NCBI GenBank assembly: GCA_031177765.1
Contig: JAPSKH010000009.1
Span: forward strand, 37,507 to 73,304
Direction: 5' to 3'
From: Microbacterium sp.
GTDB taxonomy: Bacteria; Actinomycetota; Actinomycetes; Actinomycetales; Microbacteriaceae
DNA length: 35,798 bases
Position numbers and translations under genes: made by a program. This document shows, one piece after another, positions 1-9,915 of this stretch; positions within the stretch are counted from its first letter, which is position 1, and each line of letters begins with the position of its first letter. The notes beneath the pieces are model-generated. The model had not been told where the DNA came from and made no database searches. It saw nothing but the letters and a program-made list of their open reading frames with translations.

Positions 1-2079
1 CTCATCATCACCAAGACGCCGCCGAACCGCATCGGGAGCCGGCTGGGCGACCTGTACGCGTGGATGTTCGACGCCGAGCCGCGTGCAGCGAGGTCCGCCG
101 CGGATGCCGCGCCCGCGGTCGACGACGAGGGGGAGGGCGATCCGTCGCTGCCGTGGTGGCGACGCAACAGGACCGGCCGGGAGCAGGATCCGGACGACGG
201 CCTCGGATCGCAGGATCTCACCGCCCTCCTGCCCGCGGGGTCCTCCGAGGGCGGATTCGAGCAGGCCATCACCCCGCCGGTGCCTCCGGCGCCGGCCCCC
301 GCCGTCCCGGTCGCCGACGCGCTGACCGAGGTCATCGATCCCGCGGTGCTGTCCGCGGCGAAGGCGGCCACGTCGTCGCGCACGTCGCTGCGCGACGACT
401 CCGACACCGGACCGGTCGACGACGGCGTGCTGCCGGGTCTGGACGGCATCGGCTCGACGGCGGCGGTCGACTCGCCCTCCGCCCCCTATCGCCTGCCCTC
501 CGTGCACTCCCTGGCCGCCGGGACGCCGCACGTCGCCCGGTCGCAGGCCAACGACGACACCGTGCGCGCCATCACCAGCGTGCTCGAGCAGTTCAACGTC
601 GACGCCCGCGTCACCGGATTCTCCCGCGGCCCTACCGTCACGCAGTACGAGATCGCGCTCGGCCCCGGCGTCAAGGTCGAGCGCATCACCGCGCTGACCA
701 ACAACATCGCCTACGCGGTCGCCTCCAACGAGGTCCGGATCCTGGCGCCCATTCCGGGCAAGAGCGCCATCGGCGTGGAGATCCCCAACGCCGACCGCGA
801 GATCGTGACACTCGGCGACGTGCTGCGCTCCCAGGCGGCGCAGCAGTCCACCCACCCGATGACCATCGGCGTCGGCAAGGACGTCGGCGGCGGCTACGTC
901 GTGGCGAACCTCGCGAAGATGCCCCACCTCCTCGTCGCCGGCTCCACCGGATCGGGGAAGTCCAGCTTCGTCAACTCGATGATCACGAGTCTGCTCATGC
1001 GGGCCAAGCCGGCCGACGTGCGCATGGTGCTGATCGACCCCAAGCGGGTGGAGCTGACCTCGTACGCGGGCGTGCCGCATCTGATCACGCCCATCATCAC
1101 CAACCCGAAGAAGGCGGCCGAGGCGCTGCAGTGGGTGGTGAAGGAGATGGACATGAGGTACGACGACCTCGCGTCCTTCGGCTTCCGGCACATCGACGAC
1201 TTCAACAAGGCCGTCGTCGCGGGCGAGATCACCCTGCCCGCGGGCAGTGAGCGTGTGCTCAAGCCGTACCCCTACCTGCTCGTGGTGGTCGACGAGCTCG
1301 CCGACCTCATGATGGTCGCTCCTCGCGACGTCGAGGATTCGATCGTGCGCATCACGCAGCTGGCGCGCGCGAGCGGCATCCACCTGGTCCTCGCGACGCA
1401 GCGTCCGTCGGTGGACGTCGTCACCGGTCTCATCAAGGCGAACGTGCCCTCACGTCTCGCCTTCGCGGTGACGAGCGTCACAGACTCGCGCGTCATCCTC
1501 GACCAGCCCGGAGCCGACCGTCTGATCGGCCAGGGCGACGGCCTGTTCCTGCCCATGGGCGCCTCCAAGGCGCTGCGGGTGCAGGGCGCCTGGGTGAGCG
1601 AGCAGGAGATCGAGACGGTCGTCAAGCACGTCACCGCGCAGGCGCGCCCCGAGTACCGCGCAGACGTGCAGGCTGTCGCCGAGAAGAAGGAGATCGACGC
1701 GGACATCGGCGACGACCTGGAGCTGCTCCTGGCCGCCGCGGAGCTCGTCGTCTCGACGCAGTTCGGCTCCACCTCGATGCTGCAGCGCAAGCTGCGTGTC
1801 GGCTTCGCCAAGGCCGGCCGCCTCATGGACCTGCTCGAGTCGCGCGAGATCGTCGGTCCGTCCGAGGGTTCCAAGGCGCGAGACGTGCTGGTCACCGTCG
1901 AGCAGCTTCCCTCGGTGCTCGCCCGCCTCCGCGGAGAGGATGTGCCCGAGGCCCCGGCCGCCGGGGCGGACGCGGACCCGTACGGGCCGGATGCCGTGGC
2001 CGCGCAGTACGACGGGTACCCGGTGGTCGACGGCGACGAGGGCTCGGAGGATGCCTGGAGTCTGACCGGACGGGACTGA
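1..2079 (+). CDS. ftsK: DNA translocase FtsK, C-terminal part (5' end outside window)
   Basis: The reading frame is open from base 1, so the N-terminal membrane domain lies upstream; about 692 codons are visible. The protein is the septal DNA pump that clears and aligns chromosome termini during division. In view are an acidic, Pro-rich linker (bases about 70-480), the FtsK alpha/beta motor with Walker [10 protein letters not shown] (bases 940-966), a Walker B stretch [11 protein letters not shown] near 1285-1317, an [12 protein letters not shown] motif, and the C-terminal winged-helix gamma domain ([15 protein letters not shown], about 1762-1806) that reads KOPS sites. A short acidic tail follows. 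pgsA begins 32 bp downstream on its own promoter. The family assignment is secure. An ATG at 64 is internal, because conserved-looking sequence precedes it in frame. Confidence 0.97.
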   Translation, partial: LIITKTPPNRIGSRLGDLYAWMFDAEPRAARSAADAAPAVDDEGEGDPSLPWWRRNRTGREQDPDDGLGSQDLTALLPAGSSEGGFEQAITPPVPPAPAPAVPVADALTEVIDPAVLSAAKAATSSRTSLRDDSDTGPVDDGVLPGLDGIGSTAAVDSPSAPYRLPSVHSLAAGTPHVARSQANDDTVRAITSVLEQFNVDARVTGFSRGPTVTQYEIALGPGVKVERITALTNNIAYAVASNEVRILAPIPGKSAIGVEIPNADREIVTLGDVLRSQAAQQSTHPMTIGVGKDVGGGYVVANLAKMPHLLVAGSTGSGKSSFVNSMITSLLMRAKPADVRMVLIDPKRVELTSYAGVPHLITPIITNPKKAAEALQWVVKEMDMRYDDLASFGFRHIDDFNKAVVAGEITLPAGSERVLKPYPYLLVVVDELADLMMVAPRDVEDSIVRITQLARASGIHLVLATQRPSVDVVTGLIKANVPSRLAFAVTSVTDSRVILDQPGADRLIGQGDGLFLPMGASKALRVQGAWVSEQEIETVVKHVTAQARPEYRADVQAVAEKKEIDADIGDDLELLLAAAELVVSTQFGSTSMLQRKLRVGFAKAGRLMDLLESREIVGPSEGSKARDVLVTVEQLPSVLARLRGEDVPEAPAAGADADPYGPDAVAAQYDGYPVVDGDEGSEDAWSLTGRD

Positions 2080-2099
2080 GGGATGCCGCCGCGCGCCGA

Positions 2100-2105
2100 T
2101 AGGCT
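2100..2105 (+). promoter_or_regulatory. -10 box of pgsA, leaderless start
   Basis: TAGGCT lies exactly 6 nt before the pgsA ATG, which places the expected transcription start on or beside the A of the start codon. No Shine-Dalgarno sequence fits between. The -35 region is not obvious. Confidence 0.6.
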
Positions 2106-2111
2106 CGGCGC

Positions 2112-2684
2112 ATGGCGATCCCGCGGCAGCTCCCGAACGCGATCACGATCGTGCGCATCCTGTGCGCGCCGGTGTTCCTGTGGCTGCTCCTGACCGACGC
2201 CGGCGCGGATGAGGCGCTGCGGTGGTGGGCGGCGGGGCTGTTCATCCTGGCGATCGCCACCGACGGGATCGACGGGCACCTCGCCCGCAGGCATGACATC
2301 ATCACCGATCTGGGGAAGCTCCTGGATCCCATCGCCGACAAGGTGCTCACCGGGCTCGCCTTCGTCGGGCTGTCGATCCTGGCCGAGCTGCCCTGGTGGG
2401 TCACCATCGTGGTGCTCGTGCGCGAGATCGGCCTCACCGTCTATCGCCTGCTGGTGGTGAGCGACCACGTGCTCGCGGCGGCCTGGATGGGCAAGGTCAA
2501 GACGGTCGCGCAGGCCATCGCGCTGTCGCTGGCCCTGCTGCCGCTGTGGACGCTCGTGGGCGAATGGATCTGGTGGCTCAACGGCGTGACGATGACGGTC
2601 GCGGTCGTCCTCACCCTCGCCAGCGGCCTGGACTACGTCGTGACCGAGGTCCGCGGGGCACGCGCGCGGAGGCGGGCAGCGTGA
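2112..2684 (+). CDS. pgsA: CDP-diacylglycerol-glycerol-3-phosphate 3-phosphatidyltransferase
   Basis: A 190-aa integral membrane protein of the CDP-alcohol phosphatidyltransferase family. It makes phosphatidylglycerol-phosphate from CDP-diacylglycerol and glycerol-3-phosphate, the committed step to phosphatidylglycerol and cardiolipin. The signature D-G-x2-A-R-x8-G-x3-D-x3-D is complete (DGHLAR from residue 54, then GKLLDPIAD). Hydrophobic helices surround it, and the tail is basic (ARARRRAA). The ATG is preceded by a -10 box 6 nt away rather than by a ribosome binding site. The stop overlaps the next gene by 4 bp (GTGA), which suggests translational coupling. Paralogous CDP-alcohol transferases such as phosphatidylinositol-phosphate synthase cannot be fully excluded, but the ftsK-pgsA-cinA order is the usual pgsA context. 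Confidence 0.92.
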   Translation: MAIPRQLPNAITIVRILCAPVFLWLLLTDAGADEALRWWAAGLFILAIATDGIDGHLARRHDIITDLGKLLDPIADKVLTGLAFVGLSILAELPWWVTIVVLVREIGLTVYRLLVVSDHVLAAAWMGKVKTVAQAIALSLALLPLWTLVGEWIWWLNGVTMTVAVVLTLASGLDYVVTEVRGARARRRAA

Positions 2685-3175
2685 GCGAGGACTCCGCCGC
2701 GCGGCATCCGCTCGCATCCGATGCCGCCGGGGTCCTGGCGGCGCTGAAGCGGCGGGGCTGGTCGGTGGCCGCGGCGGAATCGCTCACGGGCGGACTGGTC
2801 GTGGCGGCCCTCGTCGACGTCCCGGGCGCGTCGGCGAGCGTCCGCGGCGGGATCGTGGCGTACGCGACCGACGTGAAGGCGTCGGTGCTCGCCGTGGATC
2901 CAGAGCTCCTCGCGCGATCGGGCGCCGTCGACCCCGATGTGGCCCGGCAGATGGCCCGCGGCGTGCGGCGGGTGCTCGGTGCCGACGTCGGCATCTCGAC
3001 GACCGGCGTGGCGGGACCCGATCCGCAGGGCGGCAAGCCCGTCGGGACGGTGTTCGTCGCCGTCGCCACGCCCGAACGAGAGGTGGTACGCCGCCTGGCC
3101 CTCGCGGGCACGCGAGCCGACATCCGGGCCGCGACCGTGCGGGAGGCGCTGCAGCTGGTGGCTGCCGAGCTGTGA
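2681..3175 (+). CDS. cinA: CinA C-terminal-domain amidase (nicotinamide-nucleotide amidase type)
   Basis: The GTG start at 2681 overlaps the pgsA stop, giving 164 aa. This length matches a stand-alone CinA C-terminal (PncC) domain without the N-terminal molybdopterin-binding-like domain. Family motifs are clear: AAAESLTGGLV near residue 30, GGIVAYATDVK, and the glycine-rich GISTTGVAGPDPQGGKP followed by GTVFVAVA. PncC enzymes deamidate nicotinamide mononucleotide to nicotinate mononucleotide in NAD salvage; the link to competence and recA in the name is historical. Other in-frame starts exist upstream inside pgsA, but the 4-bp overlap is the normal arrangement here. Confidence 0.9.
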   Translation: MSEDSAARHPLASDAAGVLAALKRRGWSVAAAESLTGGLVVAALVDVPGASASVRGGIVAYATDVKASVLAVDPELLARSGAVDPDVARQMARGVRRVLGADVGISTTGVAGPDPQGGKPVGTVFVAVATPEREVVRRLALAGTRADIRAATVREALQLVAAEL

Positions 3176-3189
3176 GGTGCGCAGCGGCG

Positions 3190-3215
3190 GGAACAGATCC
3201 GGTTTCGTGTCGGTT
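3190..3215 (+). promoter_or_regulatory. ECF-sigma-like promoter of clgR
   Basis: GGAAC (3190-3194), an 18-nt spacer, then GTT (3213-3215). This matches the GGAA(C/T)-N18-GTT layout used by SigE/SigH/SigR-type sigma factors of Actinobacteria. It would start transcription near 3221 and leave a leader of about 110 nt before clgR. In mycobacteria and corynebacteria clgR is known to be driven by such stress sigma factors. The match is by eye only. Confidence 0.5.
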
Positions 3216-3329
3216 ACATTCGGTGATTCCCACCCATTCCCCAGTTCTCGGGGTTTAGATTGAGACATCCGGTTCGGTATCGTTGTCCGCCCGGAGAGGG
3301 CGGAATCAGAGGAAGTGAGGAGGGGGCCC

Positions 3330-3638
3330 ATGATCCTGGTTCGTCAAGAGATCGGCGAAGTGCTTCGTGATTTCCGCCAGCAGAAAGGTCGCACCCTCCG
3401 TCAAGTGGCCAGCCGCGCCAGTGTCGCGCTCGGCTACCTGAGCGAAGTGGAGCGCGGCCAGAAGGAGGCCTCGAGCGAGATCCTCGCCTCCGTCGCCGAA
3501 GCGCTCGACGTTCCGATCTCCACCATCATGCGCGAGGTCGGCGACCGCATCTCGGTCCTCGAGGGTCTGCAGACCTTCCCGGACGTCGTGCCCGACGACC
3601 TGGTGGCCTCGGTCGACGCCGAGCTGTCGCTGCGCTGA
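3330..3638 (+). CDS. clgR: XRE-family transcriptional regulator ClgR
   Basis: A 102-aa single-domain helix-turn-helix protein. The HTH spans about residues 8-62 (LRDFRQQKGRTLRQVASRAS, then LGYLSEVERGQKEASSEIL), and this latter motif is characteristic of ClgR, the activator of clp protease and chaperone genes in Actinobacteria. An in-frame GTG at 3315 is rejected as the start because its codons form the ribosome binding site AGGAGG (3318-3323), 6 nt before the ATG at 3330. It sits between cinA and DUF3046-recA, as in many actinobacteria. ClgR proteins are themselves Clp substrates, and degradation depends on the C-terminus; here the tail ends LSLR rather than the AA seen in other family members. 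Confidence 0.92.
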   Translation: MILVRQEIGEVLRDFRQQKGRTLRQVASRASVALGYLSEVERGQKEASSEILASVAEALDVPISTIMREVGDRISVLEGLQTFPDVVPDDLVASVDAELSLR

Positions 3639-3673
3639 CCCGCGCGGTCCGGAAGCACCGAGACGGCTGACGC

Positions 3674-3898
3674 ATGCGCCGCAGCGAGTTCGACCGCGCC
3701 GTCGCGGAGGAGTTCCGCGGCGGCGCGGGAGCCGTCGTGTCGGATCTGGTGCTGACCGGGATCGGTGGGCGCACCGCGGCCGAGGCGCTGGCGGCCGGCG
3801 TGCCGCCGCGCGCGGTGTGGCTGGCGCTGTGCGAGGAGATGGACGTCCCGGCCGAGCGCCGCTACGGCGTCGGACGCCTCGAACCCCGCCGTCGCTGA
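3674..3898 (+). CDS. DUF3046 family small protein
   Basis: A 74-aa soluble protein that opens MRRSEFDRAVAEEFR and carries AAEALAAGVPPRAVWLALCEEMDVP, followed by a basic end (EPRRR). This is the DUF3046 pattern: a short, conserved actinobacterial protein encoded directly upstream of recA, of unknown function. It starts 35 bp after clgR and may share its transcript, since no separate promoter is evident. The ribosome binding site is poor. No catalytic motif or membrane segment is visible. I do not assign a function. Confidence 0.85.
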   Translation: MRRSEFDRAVAEEFRGGAGAVVSDLVLTGIGGRTAAEALAAGVPPRAVWLALCEEMDVPAERRYGVGRLEPRRR

Positions 3899-3936
3899 CA
3901 CGGTCGCCGGAGCTGTGCCCGTCCCGATCGTCGAGT

Positions 3937-3951
3937 GGGCGCTCTGCGCCC
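3937..3951 (+). terminator. Small hairpin after DUF3046
   Basis: GGGCGC-TCT-GCGCCC forms a 6-bp perfect stem with a 3-nt loop, 38 bp after the DUF3046 stop. There is no T-tract. It is plausible as an actinobacterial terminator but short. Confidence 0.35.
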
Positions 3952-4004
3952 GTATCGTTCCTCGCCTACTCAGGAACAGGGTGGCGCCGCTGCGCGGCGT
4001 GTCA

Positions 4005-4034
4005 TCGAAGTTGTGTTCGAGAGCGGCGTAGGCT
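4005..4034 (+). promoter_or_regulatory. recA promoter with LexA (SOS) box
   Basis: Bases 4005-4020 read TCGAAG-TTGT-GTTCGA, one mismatch from the actinobacterial LexA consensus TCGAAC-N4-GTTCGA. A -10-like TAGGCT follows at 4029-4034. The left half of the box lies at -35 distance (18 nt), so bound LexA would block RNA polymerase. This is the expected control of recA-recX. Confidence 0.8.
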
Positions 4035-4217
4035 CCTCCACAGCAGGTATCGAGAGCGTGTCTTCCACGTCAGGGGAGGGCGAAGGTCGAATGTCGGAGC
4101 CCCCGCCTAACGTGATCCACGTCGAACGACACCTCACGCCTTGTCGCAGCATCCCGGCCACCCGGGTGGGAGCGCGACAGCCTACAGGCGACGGAACGCG
4201 AGCATAAGGAGCACGCC

Positions 4218-5273
<1,056 letters not shown>

Positions 5274-5274
5274 C

Positions 5275-6003
5275 ATGGGCGGTATGACGAGCGGGGGTGA
5301 GGACCGGCGGATCGGGAACACCGATTCCGAGGGCCTCGCCCCTGTCATCCCGCTGTTCGGCGGCGCCGGTCCCCGCGAGAGCGGTGCGACGTCCGCGGAG
5401 CCCATGTGGCGCTCGACGTGGGACGACGACGTGGCAGACGCGCGCGCGCCGCGGACGCGCTCCGACGATCGATCGAGCGGATCCGATCCCGACGACGACG
5501 GGCCCGGGCCGGCACGCGACGAGCGCGCGGCGTTCGACCGTGTCCTCAAGAAGCTGCGCACGCGCGGACTCTCCGTCGCCGAAGCGACCTCGTCGCTCCT
5601 CTCCGACGGCGTCGACCGAGCGGCCGCTGCGGCCTTCATCGCGGATCTGGAGCGCAAGCGGTGGCTGAGCGATGCCGACCTCGCCGAGCAGCTCATCCAC
5701 AGTGCTGTCACCAGAAAGGGCGAAGGTCGCCGTGCGATCGCCCAGACGCTCGCCAAGCGGGGCATCCCCCGCGACGTCGCTGACGCGGCGCTGTCGTCGC
5801 TGCCCGACGACGACGCCGACCGGGCGCTCGAGTTCGCCCGCACGAAGGCGCGCGGGATGGCGGCGCTCGACCGCGACACCGCGGTCCGACGGCTCGTGGG
5901 CCAGCTGGCACGACGCGGGTACCCGGGCTCGGTGGCCATGACCGCCGCGCGCGCGGCCTTGGATGAGCTCGGCTCCGGAGCGTCGGGCGTCCGCTTCCGC
6001 TGA
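5275..6003 (+). CDS. recX: Regulatory protein RecX
   Basis: 242 aa from ATG 5275; a second in-frame ATG at 5284 is equally possible because neither has a clear ribosome binding site. RecX binds RecA filaments and inhibits them. The three-helix RecX repeats fill about residues 85-240: [20 protein letters not shown], then [34 protein letters not shown], and [20 protein letters not shown]. The first 80 or so residues are a polar, low-complexity extension absent from short RecX proteins. One base separates it from recA, so the two are co-transcribed and induced by damage. Confidence 0.93.
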   Translation: MGGMTSGGEDRRIGNTDSEGLAPVIPLFGGAGPRESGATSAEPMWRSTWDDDVADARAPRTRSDDRSSGSDPDDDGPGPARDERAAFDRVLKKLRTRGLSVAEATSSLLSDGVDRAAAAAFIADLERKRWLSDADLAEQLIHSAVTRKGEGRRAIAQTLAKRGIPRDVADAALSSLPDDDADRALEFARTKARGMAALDRDTAVRRLVGQLARRGYPGSVAMTAARAALDELGSGASGVRFR

Positions 6004-6040
6004 CCGCTGCGCTCGGGCCACCGGACGCAGGCACGGCTCG

Positions 6041-6046
6041 TAGAAT
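6041..6046 (+). promoter_or_regulatory. -10 box of miaB
   Basis: TAGAAT lies 9 nt before the miaB ATG, so the transcript would have a leader of only 0-3 nt. No ribosome binding site is present. Confidence 0.6.
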
Positions 6047-6055
6047 GACGGAATC

Positions 6056-7606
6056 ATGACTTCCCCTTCCGCCTCACCGACGCTCATCGCGCCGTCGCCG
6101 GCCGCGCTGGGCGCGGACGGCCGCACGCGCACATACGAGGTGCGCACCTTCGGCTGTCAGATGAACGTCCACGACTCCGAGCGCCTGTCAGGCTCGCTCG
6201 AGAGCGCCGGCTACGTCCGTGCCGAAGCGGGTGAGGAGGCCGACGTCGTCGTCATCAACACGTGCGCCGTGCGCGACAACGCCGCGGGCAAGCTGTACGG
6301 GACCCTCGGGCACCTGAAGTCCCGCAAGGACAAGCGCGCCGGCATGCAGATCGCCGTCGGCGGGTGCCTCGCGCAGATGGACAAGCAGGCCGTCCTCGAC
6401 AAGGCGCCATGGGTCGACGTCGTCTTCGGCACCCACAACATGGGGTCGCTTCCGAGCCTGCTCGAGCGCGCACGGCACAACGGCGAGGCCGAGCTGGAGA
6501 TCCTCGAATCGCTCGAGGTGTTCCCCTCGACGCTTCCCACCAAGCGCGACAGCGTCTACAGCGGCTGGGTGTCGATCTCGGTCGGCTGCAACAACACGTG
6601 CACGTTCTGCATCGTCCCGAGTCTGCGGGGCAAGGAGAAGGACCGTCGCCCCGGCGACATCCTGAACGAGATCCGCCTGCTCGTGGAGGACGGCGCCATC
6701 GAGGTCACCCTCCTCGGTCAGAACGTCAACTCCTACGGCGTCGAGTTCGGCGACCGGCAGGCGTTCGGCAAGCTGCTGCGGGCGGCCGGCGAGATCGACG
6801 GCCTCGAGCGCATCCGCTTCACCAGCCCGCACCCGGCCGCCTTCACCGATGACGTCATCGACGCGATGGCGGAGACGCCCGCGGTCATGCCGCAGCTGCA
6901 CATGCCGCTGCAGTCGGGCAGCGACCGCATCCTGCGGGCGATGCGCCGGTCGTACCGCAGCGAGCGCTTCCTCGGCATCCTCGACCGCGTCCGGGCCAGG
7001 ATCCCGCACGCCGCGATCTCGACCGACATCATCGTGGGCTTCCCCGGAGAGACCGACGAGGACTTCGAGGACACGCTGCGCGTCGTGGAGCAGGCCCGGT
7101 TCGCGAGCGCCTTCACGTTCCAGTACTCCATCCGCGAAGGGACGCCCGCCGCGACGATGCCCGACCAGGTGCCCAAGGATGTCGTGCAGGAGCGCTACGA
7201 GCGGCTCGTCGCACTGCAGGAGCGCATCTCGCTCGAGGAGAATCAGAAGCAGCTGGGCCGTGAGCTGCAGGTGCTGGTATCGACCGGCGAGGGCAAGAAG
7301 GATGCCTCGACCCATCGTCTCACCGGCCGCGCCGAAGACAACCGGCTCGTTCATTTCGAGGTACCCGAAGGCTCGGAGACGCCCAGGCCGGGCGATGTCG
7401 TGTCGGTGGTGGTGACGCACGCCGCGCCATTCCACCTCCTCGCCGATGCGCCCGACGGTGCGCCGCTGCGGATCCGGCGCACCCGCTCCGGAGACGCGTG
7501 GGACCGATCGCTCGCCGAGTCGTGCGCGGTGCCGTCGCCCGCGACCGCTTCCGGCGCCCCGCGTCCGGTCTCGCTCGGCCTGCCGACCCTCCGCATCGGC
7601 GTGTGA
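6056..7606 (+). CDS. miaB: tRNA-2-methylthio-N6-dimethylallyladenosine synthase MiaB
   Basis: A 516-aa radical-SAM methylthiotransferase that adds the 2-methylthio group to i6A37 of tRNAs reading UNN codons. The N-terminal UPF0004 domain carries its three cluster cysteines (C34 in TFGCQMN, C70 in NTCAVRDN, C104 in GGCLAQ). The radical-SAM CxxxCxxC is C178-C182-C185 (GCNNTCTFC), and a TRAM domain follows at about residues 395-460. It is longer than the usual 440-480 aa because of about 25 extra N-terminal residues and a 50-residue low-complexity C-terminal tail. MiaA, which makes its substrate, overlaps by 4 bp. Translation appears near-leaderless. Confidence 0.97.
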   Translation: MTSPSASPTLIAPSPAALGADGRTRTYEVRTFGCQMNVHDSERLSGSLESAGYVRAEAGEEADVVVINTCAVRDNAAGKLYGTLGHLKSRKDKRAGMQIAVGGCLAQMDKQAVLDKAPWVDVVFGTHNMGSLPSLLERARHNGEAELEILESLEVFPSTLPTKRDSVYSGWVSISVGCNNTCTFCIVPSLRGKEKDRRPGDILNEIRLLVEDGAIEVTLLGQNVNSYGVEFGDRQAFGKLLRAAGEIDGLERIRFTSPHPAAFTDDVIDAMAETPAVMPQLHMPLQSGSDRILRAMRRSYRSERFLGILDRVRARIPHAAISTDIIVGFPGETDEDFEDTLRVVEQARFASAFTFQYSIREGTPAATMPDQVPKDVVQERYERLVALQERISLEENQKQLGRELQVLVSTGEGKKDASTHRLTGRAEDNRLVHFEVPEGSETPRPGDVVSVVVTHAAPFHLLADAPDGAPLRIRRTRSGDAWDRSLAESCAVPSPATASGAPRPVSLGLPTLRIGV

Positions 7607-8547
7607 CCTCGGCGCGGGGCCCACACACGCCCGGCGCGGCGCCGCGCCTGTGGGCCGTCGTCGGCGCCACCGGCACGGGCAAGACCGCGCTCTCGCTCGA
7701 CCTCGCCGAACAGCTCGCGGCGCGGGGCCGTGCCGCCGAGATCGTCAACGCCGACGCCATGCAGCTGTACCGCGGCATGGACATCGGCACGGCGAAGCTG
7801 CCCGAGGACGCCCGTCGTGGCATCCCTCATCACCTGTTCGACGCGCTGGAGGTGACCGAGGACGCGGCCGTCGCCTGGTATCAGGACGCCGCAAGGCGCG
7901 TCATCGCGCAGATCCACCGCCGCGGGGCCGACGCCATCCTCGTCGGCGGCTCGGGACTGTACGTCTCGGCCGTGCTGTTCGACTTCCGCTTCCCCCCACG
8001 CGACGAAGAACGGCGCAAGCGGCTGGAAGCGCAGCTGGAGCAGGAGGGACCGGGTGTCCTCTTCGCGCGCCTCCGGGAGCTCGATCCCGCGACGGCGTCC
8101 CGGATCGACCCGCGGAACGGGCGTCGGGTCGTGCGGGCCCTGGAGGTGCTGGAGCAGGGCCGGCCAACGCACGGTGCGGCGCTTCCCGACGCGCCCGTGC
8201 TGTGGCATGAGCCCACCACCGTCATCGGGGTCACGGTGCCGCGCGCGGAGCTCGTCGCGCGGCTCGACGCCCGCGTCCTCGGGATGTGGCGCAGCGGACT
8301 CCTCGACGAGGTGCGGGCGCTGCGCGAGAAGGGCCTGGAGCAGGGCGTCACCGCCCGTCGCGCCATCGGGTATGCGCAGGCGCTCGCGCAGCTGTCCGGC
8401 GACATCGGGGAGGAGGAGGCGATCGTGCAGACGCAGGCCCTCACCCGGAGGTACGCGCGGCGTCAGGTCTCGTGGTTCAAACGGTACGAGGACGTCCGCT
8501 GGGTCGGTCCGCAGCAGCCGGCCGCCGCACTGATCGAGGAGGAGTGA
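7603..8547 (+). CDS. miaA: tRNA dimethylallyltransferase MiaA
   Basis: 314 aa from GTG 7603, which overlaps the miaB stop (GTGA). MiaA transfers the dimethylallyl group from DMAPP to A37 of tRNA, the step before MiaB. Evidence is the P-loop GATGTGKT (residues 21-28), [19 protein letters not shown] (substrate and DMAPP contacts), [16 protein letters not shown], the [11 protein letters not shown] segment, and a C-terminal [14 protein letters not shown]. An in-frame ATG at 7498 would add about 35 Arg-rich residues encoded inside miaB and is not credible. The overlap argues for coupled translation and balanced production of the two tRNA-modifying enzymes. Confidence 0.95.
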   Translation: MTSARGPHTPGAAPRLWAVVGATGTGKTALSLDLAEQLAARGRAAEIVNADAMQLYRGMDIGTAKLPEDARRGIPHHLFDALEVTEDAAVAWYQDAARRVIAQIHRRGADAILVGGSGLYVSAVLFDFRFPPRDEERRKRLEAQLEQEGPGVLFARLRELDPATASRIDPRNGRRVVRALEVLEQGRPTHGAALPDAPVLWHEPTTVIGVTVPRAELVARLDARVLGMWRSGLLDEVRALREKGLEQGVTARRAIGYAQALAQLSGDIGEEEAIVQTQALTRRYARRQVSWFKRYEDVRWVGPQQPAAALIEEE

Positions 8548-8548
8548 C

Positions 8549-8968
8549 ATGATCGGCATTCGCGCATTCGAGGAGAAGGACACCGAGATGGTGGTCTCCC
8601 TCTGGCAGAGCGCCGGGCTGACCCGGCCGTGGAACGACCCCTATCGCGATATCGCCCGCAAGCTCACCGTGCAGCGTGAGCTGTTCCTCGTCGCCGAGGA
8701 CGACGGGATGGTCGTGGGCACCGTCATGGCGGGCTACGACGGCCACCGCGGATGGCTGTACTACCTGGCAAGCGACCCGGCACGGCGCGGCGAGGGCATC
8801 GGGAGCGCGCTGGTGGATGCCGCGGAGGAGCGCCTCCTCGACATGGGATGCCCGAAGGTGCAGCTGATGGTGCGCCCGGACAACCCCATCGCCCAGGGCT
8901 TCTACGATCGGCTCGGCTACCAGTCCTTCGACATCTGGGCCACCGGCAAGCGGCTCATCGAGGACTGA
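8549..8968 (+). CDS. GNAT family acetyltransferase (YpeA-like)
   Basis: A 139-aa single GNAT domain. The acetyl-CoA loop is ARRGEGIGSALVDAAEE (about residues 76-92), followed by VQLMVRPDNPIAQGFYDRLGY, a typical motif B region, and a start (IGIRAFEEKDTEMVVSLW) like E. coli YpeA. Its substrate is unknown; small-molecule or protein N-acetylation are both possible. It begins 1 bp after miaA with a GAGGAG ribosome binding site formed by the last miaA codons, so it belongs to the miaB-miaA operon. Its insertion between miaA and dapF is not part of the commonest actinobacterial order. Confidence 0.88.
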   Translation: MIGIRAFEEKDTEMVVSLWQSAGLTRPWNDPYRDIARKLTVQRELFLVAEDDGMVVGTVMAGYDGHRGWLYYLASDPARRGEGIGSALVDAAEERLLDMGCPKVQLMVRPDNPIAQGFYDRLGYQSFDIWATGKRLIED

Positions 8969-9011
8969 TCCCGCGGCGTCGCTTCACGCCGGGCGCGCCG
9001 CGCGCGGCCCG

Positions 9012-9017
9012 TAAGCT
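9012..9017 (+). promoter_or_regulatory. -10 box of dapF, leaderless start
   Basis: TAAGCT lies 6 nt before the dapF ATG. The GGAGG between them is only 1 nt from the ATG, too close to act as a ribosome binding site, so a leaderless transcript is likely. Confidence 0.6.
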
Positions 9018-9023
9018 GGAGGC

Positions 9024-9896
9024 ATGCCGCGCACCGTCTCGTTCACAAAAGGTCACGGTACGGGCAACGACTTCGTGATCGTCCCCGATCCCGACGGTTC
9101 CCTGGACCTCACCGACGACCAGGTCGCCGTCCTGTGCGACCGTCGCTTCGGGATCGGCGGCGACGGCATCCTGCGCGTGGTGCGCTCACGCGCGATCGAC
9201 GAGGGCGCTCAGGCGGCGGCCGCAGGAGCCGAGTGGTTCATGGACTACCGCAACGCCGACGGGTCAAAGGCGGAGATGTGCGGCAACGGCGTCCGCGTCT
9301 TCGTGCGCTACCTCGCCGAGATGGGCTGGGCCACGCTGGATGACGGACCGCTGCCGGTGGGAACACGCGCGGGGATCAAGACGGTCACGCGCAGCGACCT
9401 CGGCCTCGAAGTCGACCTCGGGCCGTGGATCGTGGACGAGTCCGATGTGCTCGTGCGCGCACGCGGCATCGGCGCGCCGCGCCCGGGCCTGGGGATCGAC
9501 GTGGGAAACCCTCACGTCGTCGTGGCGCTGCCTGACATCGCCGAACTCGAGGGACTCGACCTGACCGCGGTTCCCCAGATCCACCCGGAGCCGCCGCACG
9601 GGGCCAACGTCGAGTTCGTGGTGCCCGCCGACCCGCTCGTGCGCGACGGCGTCGGCTCGATCCGCATGCGAGTGTTCGAACGGGGCGTCGGAGAGACCCT
9701 CAGCTGCGGGACCGGCGTCGCTGCGGCGGCCCTCGCGGTGCGTCACTGGGCGGGTCCGGCAGCTCCCGACCAGTGGTCGGTGGAGGTCCCCGGCGGCACG
9801 CTGGGCGTCCGCATGCCGCAGATCGACGGGGAGCGCCACGTCCTCCTGTCGGGTCCGGCCACGCTGGTGTACTCGGGCGAGGTCACGCTCGCCTGA
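9024..9896 (+). CDS. dapF: Diaminopimelate epimerase
   Basis: A 290-aa cytosolic cofactor-independent racemase that converts LL- to meso-diaminopimelate for lysine synthesis and, where used, peptidoglycan. The two catalytic cysteines are present: C86 in AEMCGNGVR and C228 in [11 protein letters not shown]. Also visible are the N-terminal [10 protein letters not shown] and the [11 protein letters not shown] and GNPHVVV segments. It faces a minus-strand methyltransferase; their stop codons are 19 bp apart, with no obvious hairpin between them. The -10 box directly before the ATG gives it its own promoter besides any read-through from miaA-GNAT. Confidence 0.97.
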   Translation: MPRTVSFTKGHGTGNDFVIVPDPDGSLDLTDDQVAVLCDRRFGIGGDGILRVVRSRAIDEGAQAAAAGAEWFMDYRNADGSKAEMCGNGVRVFVRYLAEMGWATLDDGPLPVGTRAGIKTVTRSDLGLEVDLGPWIVDESDVLVRARGIGAPRPGLGIDVGNPHVVVALPDIAELEGLDLTAVPQIHPEPPHGANVEFVVPADPLVRDGVGSIRMRVFERGVGETLSCGTGVAAAALAVRHWAGPAAPDQWSVEVPGGTLGVRMPQIDGERHVLLSGPATLVYSGEVTLA

Positions 9897-9915
9897 GCCG
9901 ACGCGACGCGGCCGG

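Larger units (their letters stand above)
3899..4217 (+). other. DUF3046-recA spacer and recA leader
   Basis: This 319-bp spacer holds a small hairpin (3937-3951), the LexA box and promoter (4005-4034), and a leader of about 175 nt before recA. The leader contains a possible 38-codon reading frame (ATG 4091, TAA 4205-4207). Its stop overlaps the recA ribosome binding site AAGGAG (4206-4211). Its third-position G+C is clearly lower than in real genes here, so it is probably not a conserved protein. I see no other gene. Confidence 0.6.

Noticed and set aside
9897..9915. Terminator between dapF and the convergent methyltransferase gene
   Set aside because: Only 19 bp separate the genes and no convincing hairpin is visible.
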